From Populus alba (taxonomy: Eukaryota > Streptophyta > Magnoliopsida > Malpighiales > Salicaceae): DNA of 64,000 bases. Positions 25,444 through 41,049 of the stretch are shown piece after piece. Both the position numbers and the translations under genes were made by a program. The notes below the pieces were generated by a model. That model saw nothing but the letters and a program-made list of their open reading frames with translations, made no database searches and was not told where the DNA came from. Location: the NCBI RefSeq assembly GCF_005239225.2, contig NC_133298.1:4588001-4652000 (forward strand), given 5' to 3'. Numbering within the stretch: the stretch's first letter is position 1; each line of letters begins with the position of its first letter.

Positions 25444-25525
25444 GGGGGCCTAACCGGGCTGAGGTCGGAGTTATAACCTTAATCATTTGGAGTTATAATC
25501 ACAGGCCCAAATCAAAGCCCGTTAG
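25444..25525 (+). promoter_or_regulatory. Site II-like GGGCC/GCCCA elements upstream of CFIm25
   Basis: gggggcctaaccgggc near 25444, caggcccaaatc near 25502 and caaagcccgt near 25513 lie about 250-325 bp before the ATG. Clustered TGGGCY-type (site II) elements are common in promoters of plant housekeeping genes. A telo-box-like aaaccctag follows in intron 1 at 25985-25993. Function is inferred from motif and position only. Confidence 0.4.
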
Positions 25526-25583
25526 CAGAAATTAGCAAACTATTATACTAACAAACCCCAAAATTAATTTTGGTTAATTTTAA

Positions 25584-28221
<2,638 letters not shown>

Positions 28222-28849
28222 ACTTTGCGAGGATTTGAGAACTTTACACCTTTGTGATAGTACTTGATTCGAGGAGGCTATTGGCAACATATAGCATGAG
28301 TATCAACATTAATTTAGAAGAGACTTTTAATTTGGTTTAGACTGGATGTCCAGAAGTTGTGCTGTGTGGATCTCATAACCGTTGAAGTTAAGATTTATAT
28401 TGGACCCTTATTTCATGGGTTTAGGTTATTTGCTAATTAGATCTCTGTCTTATGATTTAAAAGTTAAATAGTCACGATCCAGAATGATAGGGTGCTATGT
28501 GGCTGGATGTGCTCAGCAGAATTTTCCCAGCAGCATTGAGTATACAGCCATTGTATGGGGTAGTAAGATGGGAAACGATGGTCCTACTTTGTCTTTGAAA
28601 CCTTCATTTTGGTGTAACGGTTGTGATTTCTTGTACGTGGTTGTAACTTGTAAGCCCAAGATTTTTTTATTGAATCAAGAAGGGTCTTGCATTTCTCAAA
28701 CCCTAAATCACCTAAATTAGAACATTGCTGACAAAACGGAAACAAAATTATAGCCATCTGGGGCCGCAACTTCTGGTTGCATTTAGACAAAAAGATCCAA
28801 ACTTTCTACAAATTTCCACATTCCTCTGTGGAATGCATCTGAGGCCGCA
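28222..28849. other. 3' flank of CFIm25
   Basis: No gene recognised in 28222-28740. From about 28750 the sequence belongs to a duplicated segment joined to the PPR relic. Confidence 0.5.
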
Positions 28850-29262
28850 CCTTCTGGTTGCATTTAGAAGGGTCTTGAAATCATCGAATCCTGCGAATCC
28901 ACATTCCCCTGTGACGGTGTCTCAAAAAACCTCCTAGCTGTTTCAAGATCATCCGTATCAGCATATGCTCCCATCATCGAAGTCAATGAAATAGCCTTCA
29001 TCTCTGGCGTTCGTGACTTCTCCAAACTTGGCATAGCCTGAAATCATAGAATTGCAGGAAACAATCTCTCTTTCGGGCATTAATATCAAACAACACTCTC
29101 GCCGACTTGACATCACCTATATTTACTTAATTAATCTACCATTTGATTCTATAATTCTCCGGACATACACACAAATCATAAAAGAATCTTGCAAGCATCA
29201 TCTAACTTGCAAGTATTAGCTAAAACCACATCAGAAGAAGCCGGCATTTTCAAGCACATGTT
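28850..29262 (-). pseudogene. Relic of a pentatricopeptide repeat (PPR) protein gene
   Basis: Minus-strand pieces form successive 35-residue PPR units. LFNMCLKMPASSDVV is near 29250, GDVKSARVLFDI at 29085-29117, MPEREIVSCNSMISGYAKFG followed by EVTNAR in a shifted frame at 29003-29080, then MKAISLTSMMGAYADTDDLE and TARRFFETP in another frame near 28980. The VxxNxMIxGYAK and A-R-x-x-F patterns are typical of PLS-class PPR proteins, which edit or process organelle RNA. Frameshifts and the small size show it is a dead fragment. Confidence 0.8.
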
Positions 29263-31829
29263 AAAAAGCGATTTAGCAACCACATAGATTGACTCAAATC
29301 TATACTTTAAAATCTAAATTAATCAATTCAAATTTCAAACATAACAATATAAAATATATAAATATAATTTAAATATTTAAATATTTTTATTTAATAACTG
29401 CTAAATTATTAGTCTGCGTTATGCCATGGGTCAGATTAATTTTTTTTTAACGTAAGTCTACATGAGGTAATTCACAAAATTCTTATTTCTAGTCTTGAGA
29501 CTATGAGAATTTCATAGAAAACAAAATGAAATAGATGATAAAGTTTAATTCATAAATCAAATTTTGAAAATGTTGAATATATGAAATTGAAAAAAATAAT
29601 AATTTAAAAAATAGATTAAAAAAAACTTGAGTTAAATGGATTAATTATCAAATATGTGACATGAATCATGAGATCAAAATAACTATATTAAAAAAAAAGG
29701 TAAACCATAACAAATTATAAAGTTTAATTTTCAATAAATCAAATATTTGAGGAATGAAACAAGAGAAAAAAGAACATATAATTTTTTTAAAATATAAAAA
29801 AAGAAAACACTATTCATAGAACAAAATAATAGATGAAATAGAACCGAAATGTCTTGACAAGCATTTGATCCAAAAAAATCCAGAATATCTCAATATCACG
29901 AGAGATATAAAATTTATTATGGCTTAATATATAATGGCGATTCTAGACGGATCCAAATAGAATTAACAACCTTTGTTTAAATTTAGCGGTGTGGTGGAAT
30001 ACTAGCCAGCCATCGAAGTCTGTTACTAATAATTGGATGATGTATTATTGCAAGTCTTTATTAATTAATTATTGTCCTTCAAGACGTGGGATTATTATTT
30101 TCTTTCCCATCACTTCATTGGCCATAATTAATGAATATTATACTATATATCTACTTAACGTCTGCCTTTAAGGATTAGAAACCAAATAAAAAATAGAAGA
30201 AGAAGAAGAAAGAGAGAAAATAATTTAAAAGGACCAAGTAGCAATGTGAATCAATTTATATTTTTTAAGTAAATTTAATCATGCAAATATGTTAGTTTTC
30301 ATGTTTAAATAAGCAAGCTAACAAGATAGGAATAATAAGATACATGTGGATTAATTGAACTTGAATCATCAATCTCTACTTAACACTATGATTACGATAA
30401 TTTGTAGTGATTATAACTAGTATCTAAACTAATTATAGTTTTATAACTCAAATTGCTCGAGGATCTATCAAATTTCATCCTCCAACTTGGATAACAAAAT
30501 GTAATTACCATGCTAATTGTTATAATTGTGAAGTCTATATTTGCTAACTTGGTATCCACATCATGATAATTGTGTGGCTTTGGCTTATCTCATGCTATCA
30601 ACCTCTCAATAGATCATTATTGATGGATGAATATATTTTTTATATTTAATTTTTAGTAATGTTAAAATCTAATTTTTAGCCTAAGTTTTTTCTAGAAAGA
30701 TTAAAGATAAGGTGATAATCTAATAATAGATATGTGGGGCTTTAAATATCCTTAGATTTGACAAAATGTCCTATCCCGATGATATGGATCTAGCTCATTT
30801 CTAGGCTCAATATCCTAGGACGTGGTTAAGAGCAAAGCCAAGTGGTCATGGATCTAGCAAGCTCTCAAACCTAACATTCTTAGTTTAGTTATTTGTTGGG
30901 TTTAAATAGACATGGATTCGGTAAGCTGTCACACCCACTGTATATGGCTTTGACATCGTGTAAAGCTAAAATGGGTATGGGTTTAACAATCATTACATGG
31001 CCAATGGGCCATAAAACATTGTTTGTTTGTTTTTATGAGTTTTAACATAAAATATCAATATCAATGATATTCATCTCCACACACCCATATATATATATAA
31101 AAAGTCTATTAGAGATTTATCATATTTCCATCACCATTAATATTGTGTAAGAGATATTTACTCTTTATTAATATTTGATAAGAGATATTTGTTTCTCATT
31201 TAATGTTGTGTAAAATATATTTAAACTTTATCAATGCTATTGAGGGAAATAACTTTTCAACCCCTCTACTTCTGCAAAATGACAAGTTTCAGGGGCTATA
31301 AATACCTTCTAAACCACCTAGGATAAAGGGTTAACAACTTTTATTCTTTAAGTATTAATACTTTTAAATCCATGAGCATTTATCATATCAAAATAATAAT
31401 AAACACTTTTGTTTTTAGAACTTAAATCTCATTATCTCATTATGTTAAACCTTCTACCACTAATCATTTACTTTATGAGCTCTGCTCTGGAAAATGAATA
31501 TATGATTACCCACAATCCAAACACTAAAAAACCTTATTTATAAGCATATTAGATTTTAAAACGTCTATCACATGTATATTAAAGTTTAGAGGGATATCTT
31601 TGTCAATGCTATTGAATATAAATACAGGATTTTGTAAGTAAATCGTTGTGAATGAAAATGTATTTTATTTTAAAATATTATGATTGAGTAAATATATAAG
31701 GATTTGTATATAAATTTGTCTACAAATAAAATTAAAATATTAATTTTTTTAATCTATGTAATGTGTATGTATACATGAGTGTATAAATATTTGTAGTGTA
31801 AATGTGCATGTGGTAATGTGGTGTATGAT

Positions 31830-31960
31830 ATTTTCAATAGAAAATATATTAAAATAATTTTTTTTATTTTTTACATCAGTATATTAAAATCATAAAAAAA
31901 ACTTATAAAAAATTTATTTAATATTTTTTTAAATAAAAAATACTTTAAAAAAGGAGTATC
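31830..31960. repeat. Degenerate copy of the dispersed AT-rich repeat
   Basis: Carries atattaaaataat, then acatcagtatattaaaat, then the tttaaataaaaaatactttaa end shared with the other copies. Confidence 0.45.
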
Positions 31961-33453
31961 ACATAGCAGTGGGAAAAGAAAAGGATGGTTTGCCGGTACT
32001 GTAGCTTTAGAGTATGACAATTTAAAAATGAAATATTAATTAGTGGTAGTTGATGATGTAAAGTCTTAATTAATTAATTAATTTAGATTAATTTTTTTTG
32101 TTTTGTTTTGTTGAATGGGATCAAGATTTCAGCCATTCATAGAAAGGCTACGTAAGACTAAGAAGTATTGAATTTGATCATCGAGATTGCTTCCATCTCA
32201 CTTAAAAGATTTAATAATTTCTGTAATGAGAGGTTAATTGAATATCTCTTCTATTATTTTATATTTTTATATTTAACTGATAAGTAATATATTCACTAAC
32301 AAAAACCAAAACATCAAATTCGAAAGAAGTTTAATTATAATAAATGATTATTATATTTCTCCACTTGAAGTGTGTGTGTGTGTATAATGATTGTTGGTTT
32401 ATAATTTTATAAATGTTATAGAAGTTGACATTTTAGATTTATTCACTTAATTAAAGTACTGTATGACTCAGCTCGTACGGGCTTGCATAGTCTTAACAAC
32501 ATATACAATGATTTTTTTTAATGAAAATAATGTTAATTTTACCAAAAATTAGTTCCTGAAAATGTCATGGAGATGCATTGAATTATGAAAATAACATTTT
32601 TTTTTTATTTTGATCATGGTCAACAATCAATCTTACTCATGATCCAGGTTTTGCCTCGGGTTAATCATTAAATTAGATTTTAAAACTATGATAATAATTA
32701 TTTTTATTTTTATGTTGACTCGAGTCAACTCGATTCTTGACCTAGATCATGACCCTGATCTAAGTTTTACCCTGAATCGACCTTAAAGTTGGATTTAAAT
32801 TAATAATAATTATTATTTTTATCTTACATGTTTTAATTGAATAATTTTGGAATTAAGATTTTTTTACAAGAATAAATTCACTCTAAAATTGTTTGTGGAA
32901 ACATATTCCTTCTCTATAATCTATTTTGGAAGTAGATAAATTCACTCTAAAATTTTTCCAGTGACAGATTTATTTTTATATTTGTCGATGTCTCTTTAAT
33001 CAAACTCATTTCTGTCTTTAATGTTTTCGTCCCTTTTATATGAGAATAGTAACCAAATGTTACCTAAAAGACTAATTTGTATGTGGTAACTTCTTTTTTT
33101 TGCCCAGTGATCAAGAAAAGAATTATGTTTCAAATCTTGGTTTTGTAGAAGTTAAAATAACCTATTTTTTATTCATAGAGACCTAGTTTCTATTTATTTT
33201 TACATGCAAAAATCCATCTCACAATAATTTTAACAAAGCCCGTATTTTTAAAATCTATTTTTTAATAAACTGTAATTAAAAATATTTTTATTGAATCTAT
33301 TTTTAAAAAAAATCACAATCATAAAAACTACCACAATACTAAATAAACATCAAGTCAACTAACCATGTGAAATCAAATTAACAGAGTTCCTTCACAAAGA
33401 TGAAAGAAAGGATTGGTATATCTAAAAGTTAAAGTAAAAGAATTAATATAGAC

Positions 33454-34262
33454 CATAGTTTTTAAACCTGACATGGTGGTCGATGCGCTATAACAACCAG
33501 GTCATAGGTCACCCAGGTCAATCCAAAAAAAAAAAAAGAATTCTAATGCAACACTTATAGAAAACACTTAACTAATTACAATGCAACACTTATATAAACC
33601 AAATTTAAATTTTAAACCAACAACATAAATTTAATTTAATATCTAAAACACTTTGTATCTTGTATGATCATTATTAATAGAGCATATTGAAAAACTCTTA
33701 GTTTCTTCGGTTGTCAAAATTGATGGTCATCTTCTACTATCTAATTTTCAATGTTACATATTATTTTAAAATTAATTTAATTATAATTTAGTCCTTTCCA
33801 ATAATTTTTAAATATTAAAAATAAAGGTAAATATAACATTGCTACTAAATAAGATAAAATAATACGCTAAATCAAAACAAGGAAAAAAAAACTGATATGG
33901 CCTTGAAGTCTTTTACATGTGACTTTTATTCCTTTTGCTCTTCTTCGCAACTGATATGGTTTCTTTGCAATTGGTATGGCTGAAAAGGTACTGGGGTAGG
34001 AAGGACTATGGAGAGATTAGATTTTTTGTTTTCCTATTGCTTCGTTTGGCAGTAGGTGGATTTAATTCACTACCCTAAAACGATGATATTTTACTTCTAT
34101 ATATATATAAACCATGGTCTCACCCAAATCTCTCAGATCCCGATTAGACTAAGTTTTGCTAGGTTAAATACCTGACTAATTTTTTTTAACCCGACTCAGT
34201 CCCGGCTAGGATTTTAGATCGACTCGCCTAGTTAAGATAGATTTTAGAATTATAGTATAGAC
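33454..34262. mobile_element. Candidate non-autonomous transposon with degenerate terminal inverted repeats
   Basis: The left end reads ccatagtttttaaacctgac. The reverse complement of the right end reads ctataattctaaaatctatc, agreeing at most of the first 17 positions. Just inside the left end lies a GGTCA/ACCCAGGTCA-rich block, and inside the right end an ACCCGACTC block. There is no coding capacity. No clear target-site duplication was found, so the boundaries are tentative. Confidence 0.35.
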
Positions 34263-34500
34263 AAGAATTGGATTGAAGGGTTGATATAATTTTCTATCTA
34301 CAAACATAATTTATTATGTGTTTAATGCTGAAAAATAATAAAAGAACAAAAAACCAAAAAAGAGGAACATAAAGGGGCAGCCGGGAAAGATTCTCACCGG
34401 CGGCAGCCTAGGAAACCCGAGATAAGCTAAGGTTAACAGGGGTACAAGGTGAGAGAGAGAGCAGTCAGGGGGGGCTTGAATTTGATAAACAATACTACAA

Positions 34501-35656
34501 GGGTGTGTTTGGTATTGTGGTAGCTGTTGTGGTTGTGATTTTTAAAAAAATTGTTTTATAAAAAATACCTTTAGTTGAGGTTGGTTTAGAAAAATATATG
34601 TTTGGTTAAAACTGTGGTTGAAATTGAGGTTGAACAAAAAATAGTTTAATGTGTTTGGTTAAAAAAATACTTTTCAAATTAAGGTTATAAAATAATTTAA
34701 AAATATTTTTAATTTAAATATTGTAGATTTAACTACTATTATTACATCATGAAATAAATAATATTGATATCAAATATTTTTTATTATTCAATTGAACTAT
34801 ATGCAATGTTATCACATACGAAATCTATCCAACAATAACTATATTTTTCATGGTTTCTTAAGGATGCAACAACAAAAACTGAATTTTTTGTAACATCATT
34901 AAGCGACATCCTTCTAATTTTTTGAATAAAACACAATTAAAAAAAATAAAAACTGAATTTTTTTTAATTGGGTCAGACCCGGCAAGAACATAATTGGAAT
35001 TGCAATCAAATCCCACAAATGCTACATTATTATGCGATATCCTTCTAATTTATGTAGTGTTGTTAAATAATATTAAATACTAGTTTTTCGAGTAAAACTC
35101 CAATTTTTTTTTTTAAATTACAATTTCACTACGTACAAAATTCATTCGACAAAAATTATAGTTTTCATTATTTTTTGAGCATGTAATAAAATTAGGTAAA
35201 ATATTATCAGGAATAAAATTGAGATTACAGTACGAATAAATTTAATTCATCTTAAACTATTTTTTTAACAAACAAACAAAATATTGTTTACGTTCACGTG
35301 AATAGTGCAAGTGAAATCAATTAATTGCACTGATTTTTCAAAAAAAAAAAAAAACCTAAACTTTTCATACAAACAGTGTAGCACACTGGTTTTTCGAAAT
35401 TATATATAACAAAAAAAAACCTAAACTAAACTGTTCACTTTGGTGAATAGCTCCACTGTTAATTTAAATGGATAAACAGTGGAGCATGCTCGAATGTTCA
35501 TTCATTTTCCCGTTACAAGAAGCAGCCAAGAGCTGCTTCTTGTAAACTGTGGTTGCACCACAGTTAATGGTGGGACTCACCATTAAAAAATTGTGGTAGC
35601 AACGTTACCAAACATTAAAAATTATAGCTGCAGGTGCAGCATAATACCAAACACCA
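34501..35656. mobile_element. Non-autonomous TIR element (about 1.15 kb) with internal duplication
   Basis: The left end gtgtttggtattgtggtagc and the reverse complement of the right end gtgtttggtattatgctgca share an exact 12-base start. Internally, a segment near 34816-34925 (cgaaatctatcc, caataactatattttt, cgacatccttctaat) recurs in diverged form at 35040-35170. The right third is full of small perfect palindromes, such as agaagcagccaagagctgcttct near 35519 (seen as two arms), ctgtggttgcaccacag and aatggtgggactcaccatt. No ORF of note. A diverged, shortened relative lies at 41050-41540. Superfamily is not settled; no clear target-site duplication. Confidence 0.65.
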
Positions 35657-35862
35657 TCAGAGACAACTAAACTTGCCTCATAAACTTACTTAATTATTAT
35701 GCTTTCGAATAGATTTTTAACACGTGCCCCTTTTATGAGTCAAATTTCTTAACGGTATTGCCTCATCACTTCATTACTTTTTTGTCAGTTTTTTCTTTTT
35801 AATATTTCTTAAGGGTCATTTACTAATTAATACGACTAATGACATGATTTAGTGTTAATTAA

Positions 35863-36872
35863 GGCCTTGTTTGTTTCCCGGAAAGTAGTTTCCGGGAAAC
35901 CATTTTCCAAACTTTCCTGTGTTTGTTTGTCATTAGAAAAGTTGGTCAGCGGAAAACACTTTCTAGTCAACGGAAAACACTTTCCGGTCAACGGAAAACA
36001 CTTTCCCGTCAATTTTAGTCAAAAAAAAATTTGACTTGGTTTTCAGGAAAGTGTTTTCCTTTTAGCTGTGTTTGTTTTCCGAAAAGTGGTTTCCAGGAAA
36101 TCACTTTCCAAACTTTCTTGTGTTTGTTTGCCAGTAGGAAAGTTGGTCAATGGAAAACACTTTCCAGTAAAAGGAAAATTTGGCTTGGTTTTCAGGAAAG
36201 TGTTTTCCTGAAAAATTTGAGGGGAAAACACTTTCCGGAAGTTGTGAAAAATTTAGAAATGTCATTATTTGCTGATTATATCAAATTTGATCCTCAAACT
36301 TTTGATTGCTATATATATTTTGTTTTGAATATTTATTTTTCAATTTCATCTCTTAAAATTTTATTTTTATATTAACTTTGGTCCTTATTTTTATAATTGC
36401 TAGTTACTTTTTCCTTATCATTTTTTTATTGAAATTTTTTATTTATCAAATTTGATCCTCATTCTTTTGATTGTTACTTATTTTATTTGAAATAATTTAT
36501 GAAATGTTGATTATTATTATTTTAATTTCTTCATTTTTTTTTTTTTTTTTTTAGATTTGATCCCTATTATTTTGATTATTATTTGTTTTATTTGAGATAA
36601 TTTATGAAATTATATTTTTTTTTTCAATTTTATTCTCATTCAACTTTTTAATTTGTAAGATTTGTTCCTCATTATTTTAATAAACTTGAGAAAAATAAAA
36701 TATTAATAAGTTATTTTCCAACTTATTTTCCATGACATAACTAAACACTAGAAAGTGTTTTCCAGTTCATTTTCCATAACACTACCAAACATTGAAAAAT
36801 ATTTTTCCGAATTCACTTTCCCCGAAATTCACTTTCCAAAAGGAATTTACTTTCCTGCAAACAAACGGAGCC
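35863..36872. mobile_element. Tourist-like (PIF/Harbinger) MITE, about 1.0 kb
   Basis: The left terminus ggccttgtttgtttcccgga and the reverse complement of the right terminus ggctccgtttgtttgcagga form long inverted repeats that continue into gaaagta on both sides. The element is flanked by TAA on both sides (35860-35862 and 36873-36875), the 3-bp TWA target duplication of the PIF/Harbinger group. The start GGCCTTGTTTG is typical of Tourist-type ends. The left part carries three to four copies of a 20-bp unit (tcaacggaaaacactttcc) at 35943-36015. The middle carries longer diverged direct repeats beginning atttgatcc. It encodes no transposase. Confidence 0.85.
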
Positions 36873-36875
36873 TAA

Positions 36876-39800
36876 GATCGCTTGAGAATTAATCAAATCA
36901 CATTCCACCACATTGCATCTCTCCAATGAGCAGGCGGCTTTTCATGTAATATATTTTAATAATTGATTAATCCCAGTTTGTATACGACTATCATTTTATG
37001 ATTATACTTTATTCATCATTATGTCGAGTCATTAATTTGGGATTAAAAAAATTGAAAAGAAAAATACAATATCATTTGAAGGATATATACGATTAAGAAG
37101 GGCCACCAAAGAGAATATTACTCTTGTTGCTATTCATTATGAATAGCAGAGGACATGAAAGTGTATACGCATATATGTGCAAAATGTTTTTATTGGTGGC
37201 TTTGAGAGCTCTCTGATTTTTAAATAAATATTTTTTTAAAGAGAAAATTTAATGTTTTTTATAGAAAAAAAACTTTGAGATATGTATGATAAAAAATATT
37301 GAGAATGTAAAAAATTATGGACTAAACATCTAAAAGATTTGTGAAGTACTGTTTGATGAAAGAATGAGCTAAAATATCATTTTACCCTAATAGCATTTAA
37401 CGAGGGATAAATATGTTTTAAATGTTATTAATGAGAGATAAATATTTTTTACACATCATTAATGACAAATAAATATATTTTATATATTATTAATATTGAT
37501 AAAAATATAACAGTGTCTTAAAAATTTTTTATACATCTATGAGTGTTGAAAGATAACATTATTGATCTTAACATTTTATGTTAAGGATAATAAGAATAAA
37601 TAAATAAAGTTTTGAAGCTTAGTAAAAGATATAGAAAAATTGTCAATTTTATATATATTTAGACTTGGCATGTAACTAAGTTATAATTTTGTTTATTATA
37701 TATATATATATATATATAACACATTCTTCCATCAATGTTATCTTTATAAAGAGTAGTTCGTCAAAATCATGCTAGCTTCTCTTTCTCTTATTTTTTCCAT
37801 TTTTCCGACAATACTATTTTCTTTTTCAAAAACTCACAAATGCTATTTTATTAGCAAGCCAATTAGGCTACAACTTACTAGCAAACAAACCATATTAATT
37901 AATTGTTAAAATGGTCAAAGCATAGGAGTCTATTAACCAATCAAATCTTTTTTTTTAAATAGTCGTAGCATTTTTGGACTATTTCTTATAGGACATCTGC
38001 ATTTGCGCATTTATAAGGATTTTTTCCCTCATAATTTAATAAACTTTATATATGAGTGGAAAATCCCACATTCATCGGGAATAAAAAAAATCTAAATTAT
38101 GCATATATAAAGATAAATTTATAACTCAACAATTTAGTTTTCTGAACTGAAAATATACAAAGATATATCCATTAATATGTGTTAGATTCTCGTATGCATA
38201 TTGCATCTCTCACACACAGACACGGTATGTATACAAGGATTTAGTATATTTTGATGGACTTGCTCCATCTACCCTGAAAAGGGGTCAAGAGAGTACGTAG
38301 TTGTTGGATTAAAGTATTAGCATCTTGTTTTTACCAACTTTTTATGATATTTTAATTTACCAAATCATCAATTGACAAGTGATAGTAACAAAAAATTAAT
38401 CGCATCTCCCTCTTTGTTTTTGTATTTTCTAAATGTTTTTGAAAAAAATTATTATTTTTTATTTTTATCTTTACTTTAAATTATTAATTCCAGAGCTTAC
38501 AAAATTATGGTAATGAGTAACATTGGTAAATGACCCTTGATTTCGTTCTCTCTCTTGTAGAAGAGAAACCAATCTCTCTTAAAAATGCAAACCAATTAAA
38601 TAATTAATTAACAGATGATTTCACTATTTGTTTATTAAAAAAAAATACAGGCTTGGGTGGCATATAAACCACCTTGTATTATTTGGCAATAATTCAACCA
38701 CAAATATCATTATTAATTAATCTTATACTAATTCTACCCGTCTTCTCCCATGTAATAATAAAGTCAATTAACTATTCATATTTGGGCACGTGTTACAAAA
38801 AAATATTGTAGAACGTATCATATTCTTGTGGAGATCTGTTAAATAGGAGATTCCTCATGATAAAAAAAATAAAACAAAAGGATAATTGGAAGAAGAAGAG
38901 AAAAAAAAAAAAGAGATTCCTCACGATATGAAAATATAATAGGAGAACATCATCGATTTGCTGGCAAGAAGTTTTGTTTTGAGAAAAACTCCTCGGAGAC
39001 CAATAAAATCTTGGCCCGACATAATTATTATATATATATCGGCTTGATCAACCAATTTATTTTATTTTCGAGACTACTATTCCGTCCGTTTTTTATGTGT
39101 AAATACAATATCTGTCTACTCATCAAATTAATAAACACATTCTCTTTTTTCTTAGAGAACCGGAGGGGGAGAATATCTATTAATTAACAAATGATTAACG
39201 AGTGATTAGCGAATGATTGTCCTTGGCAATCTCAACAAGCTATTGATTTTCCATGATTAAGAGATTTTCCATGATTTTTTCCAAATTAATTAGGTATCAT
39301 GTCATGAGGCACGCTACAGTTTGTTTATAGCTGTCCACTGTCAAGCCAATTACGAAGAGAGTTTTCGGACCATGATTACGACGTAATTGCCTAGTTAGAG
39401 TCGATGCCAACCTTGTCGGTGCGGTTATGTTTTTGAAAATATTAAGAGTACTTTATATTTTCACGGGATTAGTTGGGACAAAGAAACCGAGTTACTTGGT
39501 TAAGGAATCATGACTAGGTAGTTGTAATTTAACTCTTTTTTTTATCTTAAAAAAATCTAATTCCCTGGCTTATAGTGAGAATTTAGTCAGTGTGTAAGAA
39601 AAGTTATTCCTTTCACTTAATGGAAAGCTGTCTTCTTGCTCGGTCGTTTATTGACTAGGCCAGTTGCCTTGGTGCCAGGTCACACGTAATAATGCGAGCG
39701 TCATTGTTTTTGCAGTAGAGATTCTGATCCTATTGTAGACTACAGCCACAAAGTCCATGCTTTGTGTGCGGCTACTATGTCTATAATTTAGCCCTAAAAG

Positions 39801-41049
39801 AATTACCATAGATTATTAGTAAACATAGTTTGTTCCCTCCTTGGAACAACTTTTATTGTTTTTGGTTAGGGTGGGAAGATAAAATAAAATAAAAACATGT
39901 TTGATTGGAGAGATTAAGAATAAAAAAGCTGTTGATTTTTTTCGTTGTTTAGGTGTTTTGATTTTTTTAAAAGATTTAACCCTTCTAATTTAGGACTTGT
40001 ATTGTATTTGTCGTTGAGTTAAACTTTAATAACTTTGTTTTTTTAAGATATAAATTAAAGAAATGTAGAAAAATAATAATATTATCCACAGATACGTACT
40101 TAACCTCCTCGTACAGTCATTTTCTATAAAATTAAAAGAAAAGAAAAGAAAAGGGGGAAGCATAGTTTGTTTCACTTTTCCACCACATGTAAGTGGATAC
40201 GGCGGCTTCGAAGTCATTGTTAATTGATGACTTTAATCTTACTCACGGATGTCAATTTGAGTGTTGTCTTGTGCAAGACAACTTTAGACCTTTTATATAA
40301 ATAAATGCAAAGCGATTACTCCTTTCCTTTAGCATACTTTGCGTGAGCTGCGATATAAATTGACTCCAGACTTCTTCTTCTTCTTTTTCTAACTACGAAT
40401 TAGGCCACCGCTTCAATTTTCACAGAGAAACTACCCAATTTAGCCCCTTTTTTTTTATTTTTAATTCAGCAAGCAAACCTTCGTTGATCTTTGTTTATAT
40501 CTAATTACTCTACAAGTGGCTTATTTTGCCAACTCACTTCTATTGAAATGGTACGCAAGCTCATGTATCGAATCCATCCCATGTTAAATCGGTAAGGTAA
40601 CTCAAGATTCAAACTTTAAAAGAAATAAAAAGAAAAACATGATTGATTATGTTAAAATTCGAGTTAACTTTATTGACCGATTAAAATCTAGTTTTCAATT
40701 TGTTGATATTGTTTTTTTTGAAAAATAATATTATGTTGATATATTTTTTATTAAAAAAAATAAATAAGTGCGGCAACCCTGGGCGTTCCACCTTAATTCA
40801 AATCTATTCTTACAACTATAATCCTACAATAATACCAATAAAACAATGTTAACACAAGTTAATGAATCACTTGGAATCATAAGTTATTAATGGGCCTTAC
40901 TGCTCCTGGTGAGCCCAAAACAGTAGCAGCCGCAGCAGATGGTTTTAAAAAGCTGAACACACATAGAATACGAGGATGCATAAAATATAGACAACCACCT
41001 GATTTAGACTGGCTTAACCTAATATCAATCGCAGCGGATGGTAGCTTTT
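36876..41049. other. Gene-poor AT-rich region
   Basis: No gene recognised on either strand. Short AT microsatellites occur (for example near 37698-37718). Scattered ORFs up to about 63 codons have no recognisable domain. Confidence 0.5.

Larger units (their letters stand above)
29263..34500. other. Gene-poor AT-rich region with scattered repeats
   Basis: No coding gene recognised. It holds segments with transposon character (30715-31025, 31830-31960, 32635-32815, 33454-34262) and otherwise AT-rich sequence of low complexity. Confidence 0.5.

Noticed and set aside
35852..36375. Plus-strand ORFs with repeated GKHFPVNGKHFPVN-type peptides.
   Set aside because: They are translations of the 20-bp repeats inside the MITE, with no independent coding evidence.
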